DNA from: Siphonodentalium dalli
Lineage: Eukaryota > Mollusca > Scaphopoda > Gadilida > Siphonodentaliidae
Reading direction: 5' to 3'
DNA length: 64,000 bases
Assembly: GCA_032622095.1 (NCBI GenBank)
Contig: CP136063.1
Location: 77,605,980 to 77,669,979, forward strand
The translations under genes were made by a program, and so were the position numbers. This document shows, piece after piece, positions 55,900 to 64,000 of this stretch (position 1 is its first letter; every line of letters starts with the position of its first letter). The notes under the pieces are model-generated. The model searched no databases, was not told where the DNA came from, and saw only the letters and a program-made list of their open reading frames with translations.

Positions 55900-57390
55900 C
55901 GTGTTGAGACGTAACGTATATGGAATGTATATACAGACGACAAACTTGAAGTCAAAGGTCACCTGGCACTACTTCCTGTTATGCAATATCACAATTTATA
56001 GAATGGGTTTATTGAATAGAAAAAGTGTAGGATCATGTAATAGATAGGAACCTGTCATTCCATAGTGAGACATTTTCTGTAGTTCCACATGTAAAGGCGC
56101 TATTAACATTCCTTACAATAATTTCTTGCGAGATAGTTGAATGTTTATTTACAGTATACATGCAGTCGGAGGTATCACTTATCGTGTGGTTATCAGCATC
56201 TTATTTTTGCGAGCGTTTTCAGCCACACTACTCTCGGGATCCAAATAATAGTACGGCGCATAATAATAGTACAGGATGGACATTTTCAAGAAATCTAATT
56301 ATAGTATCGGGCATAATTATAGCACAGGTGGAAACATTTGGCACATAAAATTAAATAAAGTTAGATGTACATGTACTTAACATACCATACTGCTAGAAGT
56401 AAGAAAAATATTGCACATATAACAGGTCATGCGCATCCTGAATTCCACTATTATAGTGGTATATGACCATAACATATTCATATTTCCTGTATTTGCATTG
56501 GAAATAGAAGATGGCGCATACCAGTGCATAGCCAAATTACATGTACTATTGACAATATCGCAGCGAATGAACAGTCTTACGACAAAATTTGTTGTGCAAT
56601 CTTTTGCGCCAGCGTTGTTATTCAATAATATTACTAATATGTGCCTTTCTAAATGACAATAACAAAATGACTCAATCTCTCCTTCATAACAACATTTAAA
56701 CTAATTGAATGTTAATTGGGTTGCTGATCGTGAGCCGTCATGATTAATCATTATTATCCTGCACTAAATGTATGTATGATACCGAATTATTTGCTCCGCT
56801 GATTTTCAATAATTTGTGTGAAATATGATCTTGGATTATCCCTCTTTTATCAAATTCACAAAACGGTAATGGTCATATACCACCATAATAGTGGAATACC
56901 AGGCACTATAGCAGTCGAATTCAGGATGTGCCTGACATATATATAAATACACTAATATTATTTCAAATGTATTACAGTATTTGTACTTGCCAAACGTATT
57001 CCCATTGAAGGATCACAATTGCTTGCATGTAGAGAACAAATTAATACCATTGACGTCCACTCTATCAGGAAAATCGACATGTGTTGAAATTTATTCAAGA
57101 ACATATTCGATCACCCGAAACGCTTCACAGACTCACAGTTCAGTTCTGATAAAGTGGGTGACATCTTATGGTATTGATGTACACAATTTAATAAACATAC
57201 ACACCCAAATAAGGACCATATAGGGTGGGCTTTTTCTGAGAAATTAATAATCGTACAGGTATGTTTGTTTGGATCCTGAGAGTATAGTTTTCGGTATCGA
57301 CATGCCTGCACAAAAAATGCCAGGTTCATTTGCCAATATATGAACGCGGTCATATAACCGTACTTCCATAGTTCTCTTCTGGCCATTAGG
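55900..57390. other. intergenic sequence, no gene recognised
   Basis: AT-rich. Short frames near 56377-56656 lie on overlapping opposite strands and resemble nothing known. A related stretch (CACTATTATAGTGGTATATGACCAT near 56447 and its inverse near 56870-56895) hints at a decayed foldback of about 450 bp. Confidence 0.45.
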
Positions 57391-57394
57391 TTAA

Positions 57395-57579
57395 CCCTTT
57401 CTATACTCAATTAAAAAGTCAGTTAAAGAATGTACATCGGAATGATCTATTGTTCATTTGGAGGGATGTAAATGTGATAAAAAGGATGGCAGCTAAATAA
57501 AAGTGCAGAAGGACCCCTATTTATTGAGAGAAATATTTAGATAATAAGTTCAACAAACGACCTATTAGTATAGAAAGTG
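57395..57579. mobile_element. TTAA-flanked short element, second family, 185 bp
   Basis: TTAA at 57391-57394 and 57580-57583. Termini CCCTTTCTATACT and AGTATAGAAAGTG are inverted with one or two mismatches. Internal ATCGGAATGATCTATTGTTC and AATAAGTTCAACAAACGA match the copies at 11548 and 25083. Confidence 0.82.
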
Positions 57580-57639
57580 TTAAACTTAGGCCTAACAAAT
57601 ATATATCAAGACAAGGGCATCACACAGGCGTGGCTAAAT

Positions 57640-57885
57640 GCATGTGCCCGTGGTAATTCCAGCAAAGGGCCATAACTCTGGTGAAAATTGGCAGGTGGAA
57701 CCCAAATTCGAACTTGATCTGTATGTTGTGCTAGGGCTCGATTTTGATGGAGAGTCCACATACCAAATTTCATTCCACTCAGTTGAGACTAACTAAAGTT
57801 ATCACTCGGAATCCAAAAGCGAACGGAATGCGGACAGACGGGCGGGCAGATCAGTAACATAATACGTCCCGTTTTTTTTAACTGT
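57640..57885 (+). repeat. dispersed retroposon-like repeat (GGGCCATAACTCTGG type)
   Basis: Contains GGGCCATAACTCTGGTGAAA, TACCAAATTTCATTCCACTC, AGTTGAGACTAACTAAAGTT and a GCGGACAGACGGGCGGGCAG tail, as in dispersed repeats common in lophotrochozoan genomes (general knowledge). An inverse fragment lies near 2395-2420. No tRNA-like A/B boxes could be made out. Confidence 0.6.
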
Positions 57886-58676
57886 CGTCTTGTTTCGCGC
57901 TCCGTGTGTATACTAATGTAGAGATTCTTGTTTCGCCTGGGCGCTGGGGGTTTTATTTATACAAATGGGAATTTTTGGGACGGATTTAAAAGTTGAACTG
58001 CGACCCGGATGCCGATTCCGGTAAAAGGTGGAGTTGGGAATTTCAAGCTATGTCAATTACAAATAAAAGAAATGAAAATGATAATGTGTAAGTCTTATAT
58101 TTCAACTTTTACAGACATCTTTCGTTCTGCAGCCCACTGGGGGTTGTGGTGGGAGACGGTCGAGTCGGCCGCCGATTTGTTAATTATGTGCTGGTTGTTA
58201 CTGTTGGAATTCTGAGTTGGTCATTCGCGAAACCCATATATTTTATATTCTAAAATTACCATCATGGGTATATAATATATGATCTTGAGCGCGTTACCAT
58301 TTCTGACATTGGTTTTATTATAAATTGTTATAAGGAAGGCCATTAATGCTTACATGCTGCTGGAAAACGGGACCTTTTTCTGATGCGTCAACATAAATCG
58401 CTCGGATCTCATTCACACGTGCGAATACCATTTACAACGTGCATTATTGTGACATATAGCATCACTGAGTCTAGCCATGCAAGAGCAACCTTACATATAT
58501 ACGTGTACTGCAGCTATATACTAACTATCAAATGACAGTTCATAACCCGCGATACACAGTGAAAGCCACAAAGATATGTCGGTGATCCAACTGGAGTCCA
58601 AAAATGGATACATCAATAGAGTTATTCCTCTTTGTCACAAATGCTTTCGTAACTGGGAAAATGCGCTACGCATTAA

Positions 58677-59171
58677 AGGCACGTGAGTCCTTAATTGTCG
58701 AAAATATTCATATTTGTTCCAAACACCGTAAACAGAAAAAACATTAAAACGCATACAGTTTCGTTCATATATACCATGACCATCGCGTAAACAGCATGTT
58801 ATCATAAAGATTTACTATATTTTACCGAAGCAAGAGCCTGATTGTGTTACAGAAGACACCACAATGCTACTGGCTAATCACACACAAATGGTATAAAAGC
58901 TCTTTATTAGTTCCATATCAGGAATTCACCAACAAAGAACGCTCTTTATGTTTACCATCATAATATAAACAAACACCAGCAAAGTAACTTGTTATGCTTT
59001 TGTTTACATAACAATGATTAAATATATGAGAATAACATACTGTTTATGCGATATTTCTTATTCATATACGGACAAAGTCTGTCTACATTTTGATGTTCTT
59101 TCTGTTTGTGGCGGTTTTTGACTGGTGGAAATATTTTCACAGGATACCCACCGCCAAGGCCAACCGTACCT
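58677..59171. mobile_element. TTAA-flanked element, fourth family, dimer unit 1 (495 bp)
   Basis: TTAA at 58673-58676 and 59172-59175. Short inverted ends AGGCACG / CGTACCT. Directly followed by a second copy sharing the central TTAA. Interior includes ACCCACCGCCAAGGCCAACC and AACACCGTAAACAGAAAAAA. Non-coding. Confidence 0.75.
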
Positions 59172-59175
59172 TTAA

Positions 59176-59664
59176 AGGCACGTGATGCCTCAGTTGTCGA
59201 AAATATTCATATTTGTTCTAATCACCGTAAACAGAAAAAACAGTAAAAGGCATACAGTTTCGTTCATATATACCATGACCATCACGTAAACAGCATGTTA
59301 TCATAAAGACCTACTATATTTTACCGAAGCAAGAGCCTGGTTGTGTTACAGAAGACAGCACAATGCTACTGGCTAATCACACACAAATGGCATAAACGCT
59401 CTTTATTAGTTCCATATCAGGAATTCACCAACAAAGAACGTTCTTTATGTTTACCATCATAATATAAACAAACACCAGAAAAGTTACTTTTTATGCTTTT
59501 GTTTACATAACAATGGTCAAACATTTGACAATAACATACTGTTTATGCGATATTTCTTATTTGTATACATTTTGTCTACATTTTGATGTTCTTTCTGTTT
59601 GTGGGGGTTTTTGACAGGTGGAAATATTTGCACAGTATACCCACCGCCAAGGCCAACCGTACCT
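59176..59664. mobile_element. TTAA-flanked element, fourth family, dimer unit 2 (489 bp)
   Basis: Second head-to-tail copy, about 93-95% similar by eye, between TTAA 59172-59175 and 59665-59668. The shared middle TTAA means the pair is either an insertion into the end of the first copy or a tandem duplication. Confidence 0.75.
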
Positions 59665-60175
59665 TTAAACAATCGCACTATTCCATAAAACTACTTCATT
59701 GAGGTCCTTTTCGATTACTTATCAGATGCAAAGTATTACTCTGGATCTGAAATAAGGCTTTCGTCAATCGGAGATTGCTGAGGAGAGAATACTTTTAGTT
59801 TAGTTTAAACATATTTTATTTTAACCAATATAATGTACAAAATTCACGGTATGATGATGAGAGATATTGATGGTTGTAATAGGATTTGGCAGTAAGCATA
59901 ATGCTTATCTTAAGACATCTCCTACACGTATGAAATAATGAATGGTGACCGTTTCATACAGACAAAACTAGAATGTACATTTCGATGTATATGAATGTAT
60001 ACAGCCCAAGAAATTACTATTGTAATCGTTAATTATAATGTGCCTGATACCCCCACCCCCTCCTCAATCGTAGCAGGTTTTGGCAGGGTACTTTTGGGAT
60101 TGATGTTACACTTAGTATAATTTTGATTTTAATGCGTTTTTAATTTGTTCCATACATAGCCTAAGATCGTATACA

Positions 60176-60511
60176 TCAGGTCTGTGCATAATATGGCTTG
60201 AATCTGCCAGTTAGTTCTATATATTTCTGAATGTTAGCGAATATCTCAATGTTTTTGGATAAGGGAAGTGATTTTGAACCTTCTAAGAGTGTTTTTGTTT
60301 CCAAATTATTAAGGTTGCTGAGACATATATCTCTCTCGGCTTCAAAGACTGGGCAATAGTGCAAGAAGTGTGATACTGTTTCAACTTCGCCACATATACA
60401 ATATTGATTGTCTTGCAAATGATTGAAATATAAGTCGTAGTTCAGATTGCTACACCCTAGTCGTAGTCGACAATGTAAAATTTGACTTCGTCTTGTGTAA
60501 GCAAATTCCAT
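60176..60511 (-). pseudogene. LINE ORF2 C-terminal zinc-knuckle segment
   Basis: Encodes RSQILHCRLRLGCSNLNYDL followed by CICGEVETVSHFLHYC, the Cys-Cys-His-Cys tail found at the C-terminus of many LINE ORF2 proteins. Just upstream (about 60525-60620 on the minus strand) the SLWNDLPPEAKYSETISDFK block typical of this group is also readable in frame, before a stop codon. Confidence 0.85.
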
Positions 60512-60674
60512 GTAACGGGGTTACACGACGAGATCAGTATTAAGAAAAGATTTGAAGTCCGATATGGTTTCACTGTATTTAGCCTCCGGTGGTAGATCAT
60601 TCCATAGACTCACAGCTGCAGGTAAAAAGGATTTTTTATATGATTCAGTATTACAAAAAACCGGTTTCATGTCT

Positions 60675-61109
60675 TTAGGTCTGAAGTCGTAATTTGTTAG
60701 ACTCCCTGCTATAGGGGGGACATATATGTATAGGTATAGGCGGGTGTTGACTATTCGTAAGTGTCTCCCACCCAGTTTCGTGGAGCAAGCCCTCTTTACT
60801 ACAACTTCTTGTCGCGCCAGTTACGATTCTCGCGGCTTCGTATTGGATTTCTTCTAATTCATTAGCTTCTTCGTTGCTGCAGTTGTCCCAAACTGAGGAG
60901 GTATACTCCAGGACAGGACGAATAAATGATAAATATATTCTTTCTAGTGACCTCCTGTCAAGGTTAAATTTATGCCTCCTCAGCAGGGACAGCCTACTAT
61001 AAGCTCGTTTTTCAATATCTGCGATATGGTATTTCCATTTACCATCGGAACTAAAGGTTAGACCTAGGTGTTTATGTGACGCTACTTCGCATATTGGCTG
61101 ATTTGCCAT
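60675..61109 (-). pseudogene. LINE ORF2 segment after the frameshift (thumb region)
   Basis: Continues the reverse transcriptase in the next frame: SHKHLGLTFSSDGKW, RRSLERIYLSFIRPVLEY, then NELEEIQYEAARIVTGATR, matching the region after the palm in jockey-type elements. The reading then drifts (TNSQHPPIPIHICPPYS) and stops. Confidence 0.85.
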
Positions 61110-62671
61110 TTTGAGATGGGGGTGGCTATCAAAGGTTTAATTTCTTTCCTGCTAACTAAGAGGGATTCAGTTTTGGATGGGTTAAATTTAACGAGCCATT
61201 TGTTAGACCAATCGTGTATTTTTGATATGTCTTTGTTTAGGACGTCAGCAGCCATTATGGGATCTTCTACTGCTAGAAAAAGGGAGGTATCGTCTGCAAA
61301 AAGTCGGATATTACTTGTTATATCGTCTGCTATATCATTGATGTATATCAAGAATATTAGGGGACACAGTATCGATCCTTGGGGGACACCAGATTCTACA
61401 GATTTCCAAGACGACTGGGTAGTTTCCAAAATGACTCTTTGTTGTCGATTTTCCAAATAATTTTTCAAAATGTCGTATGTGTTTTCACACACACCTAGGT
61501 TACTTAGTTTGGACAATAATCCCTTATGCCAAACTTTATCAAAAGCTTTGCCGATGTCACAGAAAAGACACCTTATTTCTTTTCCTTCGTCTAAAGATGA
61601 AATAAGATAATGATATATGTTTGTTAGTTGGAATACAGTACTGTCATTTGGAGTGAAACCCGATTGTAGATCAGTTAGGAGCTTATTTTCGTATAAGTAT
61701 TTTGATAAATGTCGAAAGATACATTTCTCAAATATTTTTGAGAGGCAACTTAGCAATGAAACCGGACGATAATTCGATGGCATACTTGGATCTCCTTTTT
61801 TAAAGATGGGACAAACGTTTGCTCTCTTCCACTCATCAGGGAAATAGGAATGTTTTAACAATTCGTTAAATGTATAGCACATATGACTTGCTAGGGCCGT
61901 TGCGCAATTCTTTAGAATTTTTGGGCTGATACCGTCATCGCCACTGGCCTTTGTTACTTTAACACTTGTCAGGGATTCCAATACATCTTTGTGTGTAATC
62001 TTAATAAGTTTCAATGTACAATTTTTAGATCTAGATAATAGCGGTGGTTCTTTTTTGTCAGATTCGGGCAGAGACGATGTAGAGCAAAAATAATTATTTA
62101 ATATTTCTGATTTAAAAATGTTATCTGTGTATACGTTGTTGTCCTCGCAAAGTGACGGAATAGGTTTGTGGTCTGGGGCCATGAGTCTATTAAGAGTTTT
62201 CCACCACACTGAGGAATCAGTAAAAGAACTGCCGAGGAGTTTTTGTTTTTTTCCCATTTCCAGTCGCTTGGCAGTTCTGATAGATGATATTACTTCATTT
62301 CGCTTGGTTTTATATTTAGCCCATGCTTTTAGTGTCTTATTCTTTTTTGCTTTGGCATATAATCGTTTGCGTTGCCTCATAAGGAGACGAATGTGGCCTG
62401 ACATCCATTCGGGTTCATCTGTTCTAATTGTAACAAATTTGTTTGGAATGTGTTTTATCGCGACTTCATTTATTTTGTTAGTTACCACCGTCGCAAGTTC
62501 TGTATAATTCACATGTTTCAAAGGATGCTCGGAGCCCCACGTTTGCAATTCTTCATTCATTGCACTTAAATTTGCCTCGTTGTATTTCCATATTCTTCTT
62601 TTGATGAATCGGTTCGATGTCCCTTTACAAATATTTAAAGTAAGTACGACTGGGCAGTGATATCGAACCAA
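61082..62671 (-). pseudogene. LINE reverse transcriptase ORF2 fragment (529 codons)
   Basis: Longest intact part of the LINE. Fingers and palm motifs are complete, including FADD (61286-61300 in plus coordinates) and GVPQGS. The usual Gly in the GPLLF-type motif is Cys (ILCPLIF). Upstream endonuclease domain and ORF1 are absent; the frame ends in a frameshift rather than a natural stop. Needed in life for target-primed reverse transcription of the element's own RNA. Confidence 0.9.
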
Positions 62672-62679
62672 TTATACGG

Positions 62680-63640
62680 GATGTCTTGGTTTATACGAAT
62701 ATAATATATTACCTTTTGGTTTAAGTAATGGTACTTTTGATTTCTAGAGAATAATGGAAGACTGCATTGAATGTCTCAACAGAAATATTTACAATATCTA
62801 TATCGATGACGTCTTCGTATTGTCAAAATCAGTTCATGAGATGTTGCAATGGCTTAGATTTGTTTTGACAGGCTCAGAGAATGCAGTTTGAAACTGGCTC
62901 CAGCAAAGTGTAAATGCTTCATACGTCGTGTTCCTTAATTAGGTTACGATATTTCAAAGAATGGTATCGAGACAGATACAGAGGGAGTTAAAAAAAATTA
63001 TCAACTGGCCAGTTCCCAAGAATCCTGATCAACTGCGTTCATTTCTTTGATTTACTACGGAAAATATTTTTTCAGGATTGCTAAACCATTGAGATACTTA
63101 CTCCCTTATGCTTTTACTAAGAAGCCCCAAATTATAAGGTTAATTCCTCTTTTACATGAAATTGTTAACGGGGATTGAGCAGCAATGTGTATATGCTACA
63201 TTGAAATATCATATTTCTAATCCACCCGTTTAGGCCACACGGAGTACAACAGACCATTTGATCTCCACATCAGTGCCTCCCGGCACAGTATAGGCTGCGC
63301 CCTTTACTGATAAGATGTGTCGAAGCGGTTAATCGCTTATGACAGCCGAGGCTTCACAGCAGCAGACAAGTACTACCTGGCTCATAAATTAGAATTGTTG
63401 CTGTAATGTGGGCAGTTACGGAAACGAGTTATGACTATCTATATGGGAATTATGTTCTTGTGTATACCGATAATAAACCTCTATGATATGGTTTAACTTC
63501 CACCAAATTAGAAGCCATGGGTCAGAGATGATATCAGCACCATGCTCTTTTAAATTTGACATTAGGTACAGGTCTGGTGAATCTAATACCGATGCTGATA
63601 TCCTATCCAGGTTGGATACACCTACATAATTATTCCCACT
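62680..63640 (+). pseudogene. Ty3/Gypsy-type pol fragment (reverse transcriptase to RNase H), heavily decayed
   Basis: Reading the plus strand across frames gives gypsy landmarks in the right order: YEYNILPFGLSNGTF (about 62695-62740), the catalytic YIDD (62799-62810) with VFVLSKS, LKLAPAKCKCF, GYDISKNG, a frameshift in an A-run, then INWPVPKNPDQLRSF (about 63000-63045), RNase H VYTDNKPL (about 63457-63480), and SGESNTDADILSRLD (about 63573-63617). At least five stops or shifts interrupt it. No LTR was located. It starts right where the minus-strand LINE ends. Confidence 0.87.
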
Positions 63641-64000
63641 AATTCAGTACAAGTGATCTGTTTCAGCAACCCTTTGTTAAGAGCTTAACTCAATAGTATA
63701 TATATTATAACTGCAGCAAATCAATTAATTTTACGTTCTCTATTTCCGCCGTATGCCAACGCCCATTGTAGAGATCAATGGTCTGTGACTAATGGAATTT
63801 TGTCATTCAATGATTGACCATCGTTCAGGTGATATCACAATGGTTCTGGGTATTCTTGCAGAATGTAACTAAGTCAAAATTATAACCACTGACACTACAG
63901 TGAGACATCGGCATATGACCCATGTCCAAAGAAAATTGGTAAGCACACCCACAGGTTACCAATAAGTTGTGATCTTTTACTTCTGGTCATTTTGGTAAGG
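63641..64000 (+). other. no feature recognised
   Basis: Sequence after the gypsy RNase H remnant. An integrase would be expected here in a complete element, but no zinc-finger or DDE motif can be read. Confidence 0.4.

Larger units (their letters stand above)
59797..62678 (-). mobile_element. non-LTR retrotransposon (Jockey/CR1-like LINE), 5'-truncated and frameshifted
   Basis: On the minus strand 62671-61082 is a 529-codon open frame. It begins with the very end of an endonuclease domain (YHCPVVLTL, the SDH-type motif), then the reverse-transcriptase palm: NYRPVSLLSCLSKIFEK, an AFDKVWH block, GVPQGSILCPLIFLIYINDI and the catalytic LFADDTSLF. A one-base frameshift near 61105 moves the coding sequence to 61109-60675 (the HKHLGLTFSSDGKW and PVLEYTSSVWD blocks). 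Further stops and shifts follow, then 60511-60176 with a Cys/His tail (CICGEVETVSHFLHYC). The 3' end is near 59797 with AATAAAATATG and a short A-rich tail. The first Asp of the motif before HCPV is Tyr here. Inactive as it stands. Confidence 0.9.

Noticed and set aside
57640-57885. Possible tRNA-derived SINE head
   Set aside because: No convincing A-box and B-box at the required spacing; only the retroposon-like tail is supported.

Overview
The window is eukaryotic, AT-rich and repeat-dense. It contains one recognisable host gene: the 3' part of a nicotinic acetylcholine receptor (nAChR) alpha-type subunit on the + strand. Four exons are visible at 3403-3512, 13078-13285, 15059-15386 and 23489-24111, separated by introns of 9565, 1773 and 8102 bp. 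They encode the last 422 residues: most of the ligand-binding domain, the Cys-loop, M1-M4 and the stop codon. The 5' exons (signal peptide and start of the extracellular domain) were not found and probably lie upstream. Spliceosomal introns, this receptor family, and dispersed repeats ending in GGACGGACG-type or AACTTTGGT-type tails point to a marine invertebrate. A lophotrochozoan (mollusc or brachiopod-like) is my best guess; the species cannot be fixed from the sequence alone.

Everything else is mobile or repetitive. Intron 4 holds a 1.75-kb AT-rich minisatellite with higher-order structure, a foldback transposon with perfect 8-bp target-site duplications (TSDs), a LINE 3' end split by a TTAA-flanked palindromic MITE, and a 563-bp hAT-like element inserted in an older repeat. 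About 60% of intron 5 is two TTAA-flanked elements, one ending 35 bp from the next exon. Intron 6 has a perfect 19-bp stem-loop, several foldback elements, an (ATC)n tract and a 2.2-kb array of about 865-bp units, each carrying a 160-bp palindrome. A second copy of the 8-bp-TSD foldback element starts 35 bp after the nAChR stop codon.

From 30214 to about 51630 there are three head-to-tail copies of a 7.72-kb segment (the third truncated). None contains a recognisable gene. Diagnostic differences show that the middle copy is a chimera: its first half matches copy 3 and its second half matches copy 1, with the switch inside a 94-bp interval. That is the signature expected of unequal crossing-over. 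The left edge of the array coincides with the 3' terminal inverted repeat of a hAT-like element.

The most distinctive repeat signal is a family of nested palindromes. A roughly 69-bp hairpin core (arms containing CTCGCATATATAAGAGAAT) occurs as mirrored pairs inside elements with at least three different sets of termini, including TTAA-flanked piggyBac-like ends and TA-flanked ends. From 51.6 kb on there are more repeats: an inverted pair of GTATAC minisatellites, GCCATCTTGG-rich sequence, a tandem dimer of TTAA-flanked elements, a frameshifted non-LTR retrotransposon on the minus strand (about 59797-62678), and an eroded Ty3/Gypsy pol fragment on the plus strand (about 62680-63640).
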